From contig NZ_LMKM01000004.1 in NCBI RefSeq assembly GCF_001421515.1, positions 84,237 through 148,236 on the forward strand: a DNA stretch of 64,000 nucleotides, in the 5' to 3' direction. The notes below the pieces were generated by a model. It was not told the DNA's origin and ran no database searches. It worked only from the letters and a program-made list of their open reading frames with translations. Below are positions 45,518 through 55,210 of the stretch, piece by piece. The DNA is from Pedobacter sp. Leaf216. Lineage in GTDB: Bacteria > Bacteroidota > Bacteroidia > Sphingobacteriales > Sphingobacteriaceae. The position numbers and the translations under genes were made by a program. Each line of letters begins with the position of its first letter. The stretch's first letter is position 1.

Positions 45518-46120
45518 TTACAAAATCTTAAATCCTAAACTCAGTTGAAATAAATTAGGTTTTTGGCTGTATTTTTCACTTTTACTAATGTTTGATAAGC
45601 CCGCCTCGTAGCGTAAATCAACCGAAATATTGCCTACATCTACTCCTGCACCAGCCTGTAAGCCCAAGGCTTGGTTTTTGTAATTGTCGAAATCTGTAGC
45701 TTGCTGGTAAGCAGAGCTAAACGATGAGTTTTCATCCAGAATAAATGAAATAACCGGACCGGCCATTAAGCGGAAATTTAGGTTTTTAGCTCCAAACTTT
45801 GTTCCAAGTAAAACAGGAACATCCAATGTGGTAAATTTCACTTTTCCTTCAGCCTGAACTTCATTTCCATTATCTTGCTGAATGCTGATAAATTTGTTGC
45901 CTTTACTGCCGATATAGGCTTCAGGTTGCACATAAAAACTTGCACCACCAATACGCGCCCATGCACCGATCTGGTAACCCAAACGGTTTTCTTCACTTGC
46001 AAAATCTGCATTTAACTTAGCTAAATTTACGCCTGCTTTAACGCCAAGGTTAAAAGTTTGTGCCTTTGATGTTGCCCAACCCAAGGTTAGGAAAACAATA
46101 GAGAAGATGATTTTTTTCAT
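45518..46120 (-). CDS. Outer-membrane beta-barrel (PorT-like / porin-family) protein
   Basis: The 200-residue protein has a signal peptide (IIFSIVFLTLGWATSKAQ). The rest is a series of amphipathic strands such as FNLGVKAGVNLAKLNADF, LGYQIGAWARIGGASFYVQPEAYIG and the C-terminal FQLSLGFKIL ending in a hydrophobic residue. This is the common 8-stranded barrel pattern (OmpW/PorT-like) of Bacteroidota. Function is unknown. It is convergent with the decayed T9SS domain region and ends in a weak terminator. Confidence 0.85.
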   Translation of the reverse strand: MKKIIFSIVFLTLGWATSKAQTFNLGVKAGVNLAKLNADFASEENRLGYQIGAWARIGGASFYVQPEAYIGSKGNKFISIQQDNGNEVQAEGKVKFTTLDVPVLLGTKFGAKNLNFRLMAGPVISFILDENSSFSSAYQQATDFDNYKNQALGLQAGAGVDVGNISVDLRYEAGLSNISKSEKYSQKPNLFQLSLGFKIL

Positions 46121-46356
46121 GTTGTTTAATTTGCTTTTTTAGGGATTTTTGAGCCATAAATCAGGCATAATACCATATTTAAGTGCTATAATTAACTGTT
46201 TTTGGCTCATGTTTAACATTTACACTTATTGTGATTTTACACCTGATTTTGTTCTATAACGCGGTTTTAACACAATTATCGTGCAAAAATAAAGCGCGAA
46301 TCTCCACTTTTTTTGTCACTTCACATAAAAACGCATCAACCTGAACAAATATTTTT

Positions 46357-46364
46357 TACTTTTG
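46357..46364 (+). promoter_or_regulatory. Bacteroidota -7 box for the small conserved gene
   Basis: TACTTTTG is an exact TAnnTTTG match ending 18 bp before ATG 46383. No TTTG partner at normal spacing. Confidence 0.45.
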
Positions 46365-46382
46365 CATCAAATAAAATATGCC

Positions 46383-46598
46383 ATGGCTAATTTTCAACTC
46401 ACTTCAGAAACTGCATTTAAAGTAAAAACCAAGTTCTTAAGGAAATACCGCGACCTTGCCAACGAACCCTTGGAATTTACGCCAGGCAAAGAAGATCAAC
46501 TGGTTGAAGATTTAATGCGTTTGGTTAAGCGCGACCGTACCTATGTCGAATTTACCATTCAAAAGGCCCTGGCAGATACCAAAGGAAACAGATTGTAG
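46383..46598 (+). CDS. Small conserved hypothetical protein
   Basis: The 71-residue protein starts at ATG 46383, preferred over an upstream in-frame TTG at 46362 because the TTG lies inside the -7 box. It is charged and soluble with no signal (MANFQLTSETAFKVKTKFLRKYRDL and EDQLVEDLMRLVKRDRTY). I do not recognise the family. It sits 181 bp upstream of the C-terminal processing protease gene but has a separate promoter signal. No functional inference is possible. Confidence 0.7.
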   Translation: MANFQLTSETAFKVKTKFLRKYRDLANEPLEFTPGKEDQLVEDLMRLVKRDRTYVEFTIQKALADTKGNRL

Positions 46599-46673
46599 TC
46601 AACTCAGTACTTTAACCTCCATAATTAGCGTAACGCTTAATTTACGCTTGCCCCAAATAACCTGTTTTTAATA

Positions 46674-46701
46674 TTTGCCGCTTTTTGTACATTTACGTTT
46701 G
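46674..46701 (+). promoter_or_regulatory. Bacteroidota promoter for the processing protease gene
   Basis: TTTG at 46674-46677 and TACGTTTG at 46694-46701 are separated by 16 nt, slightly short of the usual 17-19. The ATG is at 46779, leaving a leader of about 70 nt. Confidence 0.45.
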
Positions 46702-46778
46702 TACATTCAATAAATCATCCTTCAGGCAGACAGGTATTTCATTTTACCTGCCAAAGCGGAATATAAAATACATAAGGA

Positions 46779-48470
46779 ATGAAAAAACTAAAATATGGTC
46801 TTTTAGCGGCTGGCTTTGGCCTTGCTGTAGTATCTTTTTCATTCAAAGAAGATTTATTTCTGGTTTCTAAAAACCTCGATATTTTTGCCTCGCTTTATAA
46901 AGAGATCAACATCAATTATGTTGATGATACCAATGCCCCGCAATTGATGAAAACTGGTATTGATGCCATGTTGGATAGTCTGGATCCGTATACAGAGTAT
47001 GTTCCCGAATCGGAAATAGAAGATTATAAACTCAAATATGTAAGTACACAATATGGCGGTATTGGAGCAAGCACTGTTTTTATCGATGGAAAATTGTTCA
47101 TTAATGATGTGAGTGAAGGTTATCCGGCTAATAAAAGTGAAATTAAAGCCGGCGATCAGATAGTGAGTATAAACGGAATCGCAGTAAAAGGGAAAGACCG
47201 TGCAGAAATTAGCCAGCTACTACGCGGACCTAAAGCAACTGCAGTAGATTTGCTGATGATCAGAAATAGCAAGGAAATCACAAAAAAGCTCATTCGCGAA
47301 GAGATCAAACAACCCAATGTTTCTTATTCGGGCATGGTTGGCGAGGGTATTGGCTACATTAAACTTGATAAATTTCTCGAAAATTCCGGTCAGGAAGTGA
47401 AGGATGCTTTGTTGGCTATTCAAAAAGAAAACCCTAAAGGTGTAGTTCTTGATTTAAGAAATAACGGTGGAGGCATATTGCAGGAAGCTGTTAAAATTGT
47501 AAACCTGTTTGTCAATAAAGATCAGCTTGTGGTTACCCAAAAAGGTAAAAATGTGGAGAAAACAATCACCTACAAAACCCTGTCTGCGCCAATAGCGCCT
47601 TCGGTTCCGTTGGTGGTTTTGGTAAATGGCAACTCTGCTTCCGCTTCAGAAATTGTGGCTGGGTCGCTACAAGATTTAGATCGGGCCATTGTAATCGGTC
47701 AGCGCAGTTATGGTAAAGGCCTAGTACAACAAACTTTTAATTTGCCATACAACAGCCTGGTTAAAGTAACTGTGGCCAAATATTACACCCCATCAGGCCG
47801 GTGTATTCAAAAATTGGATTATGCGCATAAAAATGCCGAAGGAGTAGCCGAACGTTTTGCAGATTCTACCATGGTAATGTACCAAACAAAAGCCGGCAGA
47901 AATGTTTACAGTGGCAATGGTGTATACCCTGATGTGGTAGTTGATGCAGCTAAATTAAGCCCGATTACCATTTCGATGATTAATAAAAGCCTTTTCTTTA
48001 ACTACGCAAACCAATATAGAAAAGAAAAACCAGCTTTGGCTTCTGCAAAAACCTTCCAGCTAACCGATGCTGATTATAACACTTTTGCCAGCAGCCTTGC
48101 AGATAAAGACCTCGCTTATCAGAGCCGCACCGAAAGATTACTTTCTGACTTGCGTTTAGAGGCTGAAAAAGAAAATAAATCCGCTGAAGTAAAAACCGAC
48201 CTCGAGAACCTGAAATACAAACTTACATCCTCTAAAAAAACTGACCTGGTAAGCCATAAGGCAGAAATTAAAAGAGTATTGGAAACACAGATTGTGAGCC
48301 GTTATTTTTATGAAAAAGGCAGGATAGAGCAAAGTTTTCAGTACGATAAAGAATTGGCTGCGGCAAAAAACCTGTTTACCAACCAAGCACAGATTTTAGC
48401 CATTTTAAAAGGAGATGGAAACTATAAAGTAATTGGCAAACCAACCAAAGCTACAGCATCACTAGACTAA
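46779..48470 (+). CDS. C-terminal processing peptidase (S41 family, CtpA-like)
   Basis: The 563-residue protein has an N-terminal membrane anchor (LLAAGFGLAVVSF). A PDZ domain follows (GIGASTVFIDGKLFINDVSEG, IKAGDQIVSINGI). The S41 protease core has the Ser of NGNSASASEI near residue 290 and the Lys of RSYGKGLVQ near 312. These are the catalytic dyad of C-terminal processing proteases, which cleave exported proteins in the periplasm. The long helical C-terminus (about 415-560) is usual for this subfamily in Bacteroidota. The fucosidase gene follows after 28 bp, so they may be co-transcribed. Confidence 0.95.
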   Translation: MKKLKYGLLAAGFGLAVVSFSFKEDLFLVSKNLDIFASLYKEININYVDDTNAPQLMKTGIDAMLDSLDPYTEYVPESEIEDYKLKYVSTQYGGIGASTVFIDGKLFINDVSEGYPANKSEIKAGDQIVSINGIAVKGKDRAEISQLLRGPKATAVDLLMIRNSKEITKKLIREEIKQPNVSYSGMVGEGIGYIKLDKFLENSGQEVKDALLAIQKENPKGVVLDLRNNGGGILQEAVKIVNLFVNKDQLVVTQKGKNVEKTITYKTLSAPIAPSVPLVVLVNGNSASASEIVAGSLQDLDRAIVIGQRSYGKGLVQQTFNLPYNSLVKVTVAKYYTPSGRCIQKLDYAHKNAEGVAERFADSTMVMYQTKAGRNVYSGNGVYPDVVVDAAKLSPITISMINKSLFFNYANQYRKEKPALASAKTFQLTDADYNTFASSLADKDLAYQSRTERLLSDLRLEAEKENKSAEVKTDLENLKYKLTSSKKTDLVSHKAEIKRVLETQIVSRYFYEKGRIEQSFQYDKELAAAKNLFTNQAQILAILKGDGNYKVIGKPTKATASLD

Positions 48471-48498
48471 AATCTAACCAAAATATAAGCTTCACCAC

Positions 48499-49824
48499 AT
48501 GAAAAAATTTGTAATAATAGGATTGTTACTATTGCTTGGCATACAGTTGAAAGCACAAAATTACATACCCGCAGCTGCTAATTTGAAACAGCGCGAATGG
48601 TTTAGTGATGCCCGTTTCGGCTTGTTTATCCATTGGGGCCCTTTTAGCATTCCGGGTAGTGGCGAATGGGTAATGAATGAGCGGAAACTCACTGTTCATA
48701 ATTATACAAACCTTAAAGATTTTTTTAATCCAATTGATTTTAATGCCGAAAAATGGGTAACCATGGCAAAAAATGCCGGTATGAAGTACATTACGCTGAT
48801 TACAAGGCACCATGATGGCTTTAGTATGTGGGATACCAAATATTCTGATTTTAACATCATGAATACACCTTATAAAAAGGATATTGTAAAAATGATGGCC
48901 GATGAATGCCATAAACAAGGGGTAAAATTATACCTGTACTATTCATTACTGGATTGGCGCAGGGAAGATTATCCACATGAAACCGGCCGCACGGGGCAGA
49001 GTTCGGGTAGAACTGGCAAAGGCGATTACGCAAGTTATTTGCAGTTTATGAAAAATCAGTTAACTGAATTATTAACCAATTACGGCGAAATAGGCGGGAT
49101 CTGGTTTGATGGGCACTGGGATCAGACTGAACCAGAGGGATCAAAAGACAGAACATCAAGAATTGACTGGAAATACAATGAAATTTACGGTTTGATACAC
49201 AAACTCCAACCGCAATGTATGATTGGGAATAACCACCACCTTACACCTTTTGCCGGAGAAGATTTTCAGATGTTCGAACGTGACCTTCCCGGTGAGAATA
49301 AATCAGGTTTAAGTTTTCAAAAAGCATCAGATCAATTGCCACTCGAAACCTGCGAAACGATATCAAATTCGTGGGGTTATAATTTAAGCGACACCTATTA
49401 TAAATCCAATAAAGAATTGGTGCACATGTTGGTTAAAGCTGCAAGTTTAGGCTCCAATCTTTTGCTGAACATCGGCCCGATGCCGAGCGGTAAAATTCAG
49501 CCTGAGTTTCAAGACCGATTAGCAGGTTTAGGCGATTGGCTTAAAATGTATGGCGAAAGTATTTACGGTACCAAAGCAGGCTTTATAAAGCCACAAGCAT
49601 GGGGAAGCGTTACGCAAAGCGACAAAAAAATTTATATCCATATAGTAGATGGTAAAACGGCAAAGCTAGATTTGGAAAACTTTCAGGTAAAAAAAATCAA
49701 AAAAGCGTATTTGTTAAAGGATAAAACCCCGGTAAACTACACACTTAAACAATCCAAATTAACGATTGCCACAACTTTAAATGCCGATGAACCCGATCAG
49801 GTAATTGTTTTAGAGATTGGATAA
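48499..49824 (+). CDS. GH29 alpha-L-fucosidase
   Basis: The 441-residue protein has a signal peptide (IIGLLLLLGIQLKAQ) and the GH29 barrel: REWFSDARFGLFIHWGPFSI, AKNAGMKYITLITRHHDGFS and GVKLYLYYSLLDW, with the nucleophile Asp in GGIWFDGHWD near residue 204. SNLLLNIGPMPSG is a family marker. It hydrolyses terminal alpha-L-fucose, probably from host or algal glycans. The signal peptide puts it in the periplasm or at the surface. It follows the processing protease gene by 28 bp and precedes GH92 and GH2 genes on the same strand. Confidence 0.96.
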   Translation: MKKFVIIGLLLLLGIQLKAQNYIPAAANLKQREWFSDARFGLFIHWGPFSIPGSGEWVMNERKLTVHNYTNLKDFFNPIDFNAEKWVTMAKNAGMKYITLITRHHDGFSMWDTKYSDFNIMNTPYKKDIVKMMADECHKQGVKLYLYYSLLDWRREDYPHETGRTGQSSGRTGKGDYASYLQFMKNQLTELLTNYGEIGGIWFDGHWDQTEPEGSKDRTSRIDWKYNEIYGLIHKLQPQCMIGNNHHLTPFAGEDFQMFERDLPGENKSGLSFQKASDQLPLETCETISNSWGYNLSDTYYKSNKELVHMLVKAASLGSNLLLNIGPMPSGKIQPEFQDRLAGLGDWLKMYGESIYGTKAGFIKPQAWGSVTQSDKKIYIHIVDGKTAKLDLENFQVKKIKKAYLLKDKTPVNYTLKQSKLTIATTLNADEPDQVIVLEIG

Positions 49825-49845
49825 GAGGTCGTTTACCTGTGTAAT

Positions 49846-49942
49846 CGTCCTTTCGAGCGAAGTGCTCAGATAAGCTAAATCCAATGATGATAAATCTCTC
49901 TTTCGATTTAACATCAAGACTGCGTTTCAGTTGAAATGACGG
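49846..49942. repeat. Palindromic dispersed element between GH29 and GH92 genes
   Basis: CGTCCTTTCGAGCGA (49846-49860) and TTGAAATGACGG (to 49942) form inverted arms. The interior has TCTCTC and GACTGCGTTTCAGTTG, close to the interior of the 17834-17898 element. Confidence 0.55.
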
Positions 49943-50036
49943 ACATTTTATATAATTCTTTCCCTTTTTATGAGAATTAATCATAAAACGTTTTACTTTT
50001 AGATTTTTAAATCTATCGTAGGAAATTATAACACAC

Positions 50037-52295
50037 ATGCAGTTCAGAAAAATCTCATCTATTCTACTTCTAACCGCCTCTCTATTTACACTTAATGTCA
50101 CTGCACAGCAGAAAACAAAGCTTACGCAATATGTAGATCCATTAATTGGATCAGCAAAACATGGTCACGTTTTCGTTGGTGCCAATGTTCCGTTCGGGGC
50201 TGTTCAGCTTGGGCCGAACAATATTTTTGAAGGTTGGGACTGGTGCAGCGGCTATAATTACATCAGCAATACCATTACCGGATTTGCCCATACCCATTTA
50301 AGTGGAACAGGAATTGGCGATTTGGGAGATATTTCGATTATGCCTGCCACTGGTAAAATCATTTTAGAAAAAGGAAAAACAGCCGATGATCAGCAAGGTT
50401 ATCTTTCTAAATTTTCGCACCAAAATGAAGTAGCTAAAGCTGGTTATTACAGTGTATTACTTGATAGATACCAAATCAAAGCCGAATTAACGGCTACAGA
50501 AAGAGTTGGTTTCCACCAATATACCTTTAAAAAAAGCGCTGAAAATCCACATGTTATTATCGATTTAATTGAGGGCATAGGTTGGGATGCCCCGGTATCT
50601 GCCTCTTTAAAGCAAATAGATGCCACTACCATTGTTGGGCACAGAAATTCTAAAGGATGGTCTAACGATCAACGTTTGTATTTTGTAATCAAGCTTTCGC
50701 AACCAATAAAAAACATTGCGCTATATGATAGTACAGTTGTAAAAAGCGGATCATCACTAACAGGCAAAAAATTAAAGGCAATTGTTACTTTTAACGCCCT
50801 TAATGCTGAAAAGTTACAAATTAAAGTTGCCTTGTCGCCAGTTAGTGCAGAAAATGCAATTTTAAATCTAAAAACCGAATTACCAGGCTGGGATTTCGCT
50901 TCTACAGTTAAAAATGCCGATGCAAAATGGGAAAAAGAGCTATCTAAAGTTAAAATTGAGGCCTCAACCACTACTAAAAAAGTATTTTACACGGCGTTAT
51001 ACCATACTATGATTGCACCATCATTATTTAATGATGTAAATAAAGATTATTTGGGAACTAATAAAAAAGTTTACAGAAAGGCCAATTTTAATAACCTCAC
51101 CACCTTTTCATTGTGGGATACTTATCGCGCAGCCAATCCGTTGTTTACCATTTTACACCAGGATAAAGTAAGCGATGTGGTAAATACCATGTTGACCATT
51201 TACAAACAACAAGGGAAGTTGCCGGTTTGGCACTTAATGGGCAGCGAAACTAATACCATGGTGGGCTACCACGCTGTGCCGGTTATCGTTGATGCCTATT
51301 TAAAAGGGTACCGCGGATTTGATGTTAACCTGGCTTATGAAGCAATTAAACAATCGGCCATGCAAAAAACAGATGGTATTGAATACATTCAGGAGCTAAA
51401 ACATATTCCGGCTGATAAGGTAAATGAATCAGTTGGTAAGGCTTTGGAGTATGCTATCGATGATTATTGTATAGCGCAAATGGCTAAGGCATTGAATAAA
51501 ACAGCCGATTACAATTATTTTAGCAAAAGATCAAAATTGTACAGCTTATATTTCGATCCAAGCGTTCAGTTTATGCGTGGCAAACTGGCCAACGGAACCT
51601 GGAGAACCCCTTTCGATCCTTTTTCATCAAAACACCGTGAAGATGATTATGTAGAAGGAAATGCCTGGCAATACACCTGGCTGGTACCTCAGGATGTAGA
51701 AGGACTGATTAAGCTTTTTGGAGGAGATAAACCTTTTATCAATAAACTGGACTCGCTATTTACCTTACCTTTGGATTTAGGAACCAATGGCTCACCCGAT
51801 ATTAGTGGGTTGATTGGTAATTATGCACAAGGAAATGAACCCAATCACCACATTACCTATTTGTATACATATGCAGGCCAGCCATGGAAAACTGCAGATC
51901 TGATCCGTAAAATAGACCATGATTTTTATTCATCAAAACCAGATGGGTTGTGTGGCAATGAAGATGTAGGGCAAATGAGTGCATGGTACATTTTTACTGC
52001 AATGGGATTTTATCCTGTTAACCCCGCAAATGGAGCTTACGTTTTTGGAACACCTTTGGTTAACGATGCGGTTATTTCGCTGCCTGGGAATAAGAAATTT
52101 AATATAAAGGTTGTAGGTAATAGTGCCGGGAATAAGTATATTCAGAAAATTGTGCTGAATGGAAAACCATATACTAAATCGTATATTTTGCATAAAGCCA
52201 TAACTGCTGGTGGAAATATGCAAATTTATATGGGCAATAAACCATCTGCAACATGGGGCGTAAAACCAGAAGACAGGCCGATATCCGGAAAATAA
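50037..52295 (+). CDS. GH92 family exo-alpha-mannosidase
   Basis: The 752-residue protein has a signal peptide (LLLTASLFTLNVTAQ). The GH92 motifs are YVDPLIGSAKHGHVFVGANVP, TGFAHTHLSGTGIGDLGDIS, FSLWDTYRAANPLFT, HLMGSETNTMVGYHAVPV, ANGTWRTPFDPF, GNEPNHHITYLY, and CGNEDVGQMSAWYIFTAMGFYPVNP near the C-terminus. GH92 enzymes are calcium-dependent alpha-mannosidases that trim mannose from N-glycans and yeast mannan. With the adjacent GH29 and GH2 genes this suggests a glycan-degrading group. Confidence 0.95.
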   Translation: MQFRKISSILLLTASLFTLNVTAQQKTKLTQYVDPLIGSAKHGHVFVGANVPFGAVQLGPNNIFEGWDWCSGYNYISNTITGFAHTHLSGTGIGDLGDISIMPATGKIILEKGKTADDQQGYLSKFSHQNEVAKAGYYSVLLDRYQIKAELTATERVGFHQYTFKKSAENPHVIIDLIEGIGWDAPVSASLKQIDATTIVGHRNSKGWSNDQRLYFVIKLSQPIKNIALYDSTVVKSGSSLTGKKLKAIVTFNALNAEKLQIKVALSPVSAENAILNLKTELPGWDFASTVKNADAKWEKELSKVKIEASTTTKKVFYTALYHTMIAPSLFNDVNKDYLGTNKKVYRKANFNNLTTFSLWDTYRAANPLFTILHQDKVSDVVNTMLTIYKQQGKLPVWHLMGSETNTMVGYHAVPVIVDAYLKGYRGFDVNLAYEAIKQSAMQKTDGIEYIQELKHIPADKVNESVGKALEYAIDDYCIAQMAKALNKTADYNYFSKRSKLYSLYFDPSVQFMRGKLANGTWRTPFDPFSSKHREDDYVEGNAWQYTWLVPQDVEGLIKLFGGDKPFINKLDSLFTLPLDLGTNGSPDISGLIGNYAQGNEPNHHITYLYTYAGQPWKTADLIRKIDHDFYSSKPDGLCGNEDVGQMSAWYIFTAMGFYPVNPANGAYVFGTPLVNDAVISLPGNKKFNIKVVGNSAGNKYIQKIVLNGKPYTKSYILHKAITAGGNMQIYMGNKPSATWGVKPEDRPISGK

Positions 52296-52391
52296 TTCTA
52301 AAGCAAAATACAGAAGTCGGGATAAGTTTAACCGACTTTTGTATTAAAAATTAGCCACAACAATAATTATCAATTATAAGATCTCAAATAA

Positions 52392-54998
52392 ATGAAGAAA
52401 CTATTTCTACTTCTTTTACTCTGTTCGGCTTTCATTGTAAATGCTCAGCAGCGTTACGAATTAAATTCTGGCTGGGTGTGTACCAATATTAAAGATGCAC
52501 AATCAAACGGTGCTGAAATTTCTAAATCGGGTTTTTCTCTTAACAATTGGATGCCCGCAACCGTTCCCGGTACAGTATTAACCACTTTACTGAACAACAA
52601 AAAAGTACCTGATCCTTTTTATGGGATGAATAATGAGAAAATTCCAGACGTTTATAAAACCGGAAATGATTATTACACCTATTGGTTTGTAAAAGATTTT
52701 GAAGAGCGCGCTGTGGGTAACGAACAGGTTTGGCTGCAGTTTAGAGGAATAAATTACAAAGCCGAAATTTATTTAAACGGAAAAAAAGTTAACCCTAAAA
52801 CCCAGGTAGGTATGCACCTTAGGGCGCAGTACAACATTACCAAACTATTAGCTGCGAATGGAAAAAACAGACTTGCAGTGATTGTTTATCCACCAGATTT
52901 TCCGGGAAATCCGAATGGAGGCCAAGGTGGCGACGGTACCATTGCCAAAGGCCTTACTACACAATATACTGCTGGCTGGGATTGGATCCAACCCACCCGA
53001 GATCGTAATACGGGCATTTGGGATAAAGTGACCATCGAGAAAACAAAAAATATCAATATCCAAAATCCTCAGGTAATCACTTTGGTTCCGGGCAAGCGTT
53101 TACCAGAAGGGAAACAAAACCCTGCAACTGTTAAAGTTTCAATTGAAGTAGAAAACCCAACAAATCAGGCCGTTTCTGGAACTTTACAGTATCAAATTGC
53201 CGGAAAGTTGATTAAACAACCTACCACCATCGCAGCGAATAAAACAGCAACAATTAAGCTGCCTGATTTACAGCTCGAAAACCCTAAATTATGGTGGCCA
53301 AGCGGATATGGAGCACAAAACCTGTACGATGTAAAAATCGAATTTGTAGCAGCCAATCAGGTATTAGACCAAGAGCAGCTTAAAGTGGGCGTGCGCCAGA
53401 TTGATAATATCTGGAATGAGCACACCAAAAGCATGGGTGCCTATGTAAACGGACAAAAAATTTTTATTAAAGGTGGCAATTGGATTATTTCTGATGCGAT
53501 GCTCCGCTTTAGCGACGCCCGTTACGATGCAGAAATACGTTACCATAAGGATATGAACCTCAACCTGATCCGCATTTGGGGAGGAGCAATTTTAGAAAGA
53601 CCTGAGTTTTATAATGCATGCGATAAATATGGTTTGCTTGTATTTCAGGATTTTTGGTTCAGTGGCGATTGCAATGGCCGCTGGGTAGATCCAATGAAGA
53701 AAGAAGACCAATGGACGCGTAGAAATTATCCTGATGACCATAATTTAACCTTAACAGCCATTGAAGATCAGATCAAAATGATCAGAAACCACGCTTCACT
53801 TGCATTTTGGTGTGGAGGGAACGAAATTACCCCGCCTGAAGATATTTTGGAGCCTTTAAAAAATGATATTCTGCCCCGATTAGACGGCACAAGAAAACTT
53901 TTCGATTTTTCAAACAGTGATGAAATGTCTTTAAATTCTATCGGTGGGAACGGTGATGGTCCGTACGGGATACAGGATACTAAAACTTTTTGGGGCACCA
54001 GAACATTTCCTTATAACTCTGAAGTAGGCTCGGTAGGGGTGGGCGATTATGTATCTTTGCTTCGCTTTATCCCTAAAGAAAATCTGGTTGCGCCACAATA
54101 CAAAGCCAAGCCCGATTCGGTATGGGATTACCATAAATACATCTCTTATGAGCAATACCTTAACCCATATGGTAAGCCAAAAAGTGCTGAAGATTTTGCC
54201 ATGAAGGCACAATTGGCCAATTACGATCAGTACAGGGCTTTAATGGAAGGTTTCTCGAATAAAATGTGGGATTGGTATACCGGTTCCATCATCTGGAAAA
54301 CGCAAAACCCGTGGACGGCCATGCGCGGGCAGATGTATGATTATTATCTTGATCCTAACGCCTGTTTATATGGTTTAAGGAAAGGAAGTGAGCCGCTGCA
54401 TGTAATGATGAATCCTTTGGATAGTATGGTTACCATTGTGAATAATGGTTTTGGTACCAAAAACAACCTGATGGTACAAGCCAAAGCTTACGATATGGAT
54501 GGCAAAGATTACTTTTATTCACAGGTATTTAATTCAATCGGGCCATCTTCGGTGAGAAGACTTTTTCCTATGAACGAGTTCTTAACCAAGTTGGATAAAA
54601 AGGAAGGTGTATTTGTTTCCTTAAGAATTCTAGACCAGAAGCAGAACATTTTAAGCGAAAACATTTACTGGCTCCCAGGAAAAGATGGTGAGTATTCAGG
54701 ATTAAAAAATATCAAAAAAGCACCGTTAAAGGTGACAGCGACTGATCAGAAAAATGGTCAGGTAGCGGTTACGCTGAACAATGCAAATGGGAATCCTGTG
54801 GCGTTTTTTAACCGCGTTGCTTTAATTAACGCCAACACCGGCGAGCGCATATTGCCTGCGTTTTATGATGATAACTACGTGAGTATTTTACCAGGAGAAA
54901 GTAAAACCGTAACTGTAGAATATACAGGAAAGCAAAATAATTTGGCGGTAGAAGTATACGGCTGGAATGTAGAAAAGCAGAAAGTAACTATTCAATAA
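52392..54998 (+). CDS. GH2 family beta-mannosidase or exo-beta-glucosaminidase
   Basis: The 868-residue secreted protein (signal peptide LLLLLCSAFIVNAQ) has GH2 sugar-binding and immunoglobulin-like domains. They contain RGINYKAEIYLNGKKVN, LWWPSGYGAQNLYDV and FIKGGNWIISDAML. The TIM barrel has the acid/base E478 in WCGGNEITPP and a likely nucleophile E544 in NSEVG. This pattern and spacing resemble exo-beta-D-glucosaminidase of the CsxA type and plant/Bacteroidota beta-mannosidases. Specificity cannot be fixed from sequence. It lies 97 bp after the GH92 gene and is probably the last gene of the group. Confidence 0.9.
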   Translation: MKKLFLLLLLCSAFIVNAQQRYELNSGWVCTNIKDAQSNGAEISKSGFSLNNWMPATVPGTVLTTLLNNKKVPDPFYGMNNEKIPDVYKTGNDYYTYWFVKDFEERAVGNEQVWLQFRGINYKAEIYLNGKKVNPKTQVGMHLRAQYNITKLLAANGKNRLAVIVYPPDFPGNPNGGQGGDGTIAKGLTTQYTAGWDWIQPTRDRNTGIWDKVTIEKTKNINIQNPQVITLVPGKRLPEGKQNPATVKVSIEVENPTNQAVSGTLQYQIAGKLIKQPTTIAANKTATIKLPDLQLENPKLWWPSGYGAQNLYDVKIEFVAANQVLDQEQLKVGVRQIDNIWNEHTKSMGAYVNGQKIFIKGGNWIISDAMLRFSDARYDAEIRYHKDMNLNLIRIWGGAILERPEFYNACDKYGLLVFQDFWFSGDCNGRWVDPMKKEDQWTRRNYPDDHNLTLTAIEDQIKMIRNHASLAFWCGGNEITPPEDILEPLKNDILPRLDGTRKLFDFSNSDEMSLNSIGGNGDGPYGIQDTKTFWGTRTFPYNSEVGSVGVGDYVSLLRFIPKENLVAPQYKAKPDSVWDYHKYISYEQYLNPYGKPKSAEDFAMKAQLANYDQYRALMEGFSNKMWDWYTGSIIWKTQNPWTAMRGQMYDYYLDPNACLYGLRKGSEPLHVMMNPLDSMVTIVNNGFGTKNNLMVQAKAYDMDGKDYFYSQVFNSIGPSSVRRLFPMNEFLTKLDKKEGVFVSLRILDQKQNILSENIYWLPGKDGEYSGLKNIKKAPLKVTATDQKNGQVAVTLNNANGNPVAFFNRVALINANTGERILPAFYDDNYVSILPGESKTVTVEYTGKQNNLAVEVYGWNVEKQKVTIQ

Positions 54999-55010
54999 AT
55001 TGCCATCCAG

Positions 55011-55040
55011 ACCTCGCAGGTTTTTAAAACCTGCGGGGTT
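55011..55040. repeat. Palindromic element ACCTCGCAGGTTTT...
   Basis: ACCTCGCAGGTTTT (55011-55024) and AAAACCTGCGGGGT (55026-55039) form a stem with a single G-T wobble. A further partial copy, AAAACCCGCGAGGTCT, lies at 55223-55238. It may also terminate the GH2 transcript, but has little T-tract. Confidence 0.6.
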
Positions 55041-55136
55041 TCTGATAAAGATTTTGTTAGTCGGGATTTACTCCTGAAGTGTAAGCTTATTCTCATCGTT
55101 TTTGGAAAATGATGGGTTCTGCATCAATCGCACTTG

Positions 55137-55210
55137 TAGCCCTGCTATCATTTCAAGTCCTCACTCGTTTCTCGCTGTGGGCTTTTCGTTTTATCAGGTT
55201 TAATAACAAA
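55137..55210 (+). repeat. Dispersed repeat, copy A
   Basis: TAGCCCTGCTATCATTTCAA opens this 74-bp segment, followed by GTCCTCACTCG and ending in TAATAACAAA. Its reverse complement matches 60964-61038 at about four-fifths of positions by hand alignment. Confidence 0.6.

Noticed and set aside
46362..46382. Upstream TTG start for the 71-residue protein
   Set aside because: It overlaps the TACTTTTG -7 box, so it would not be in the transcript.
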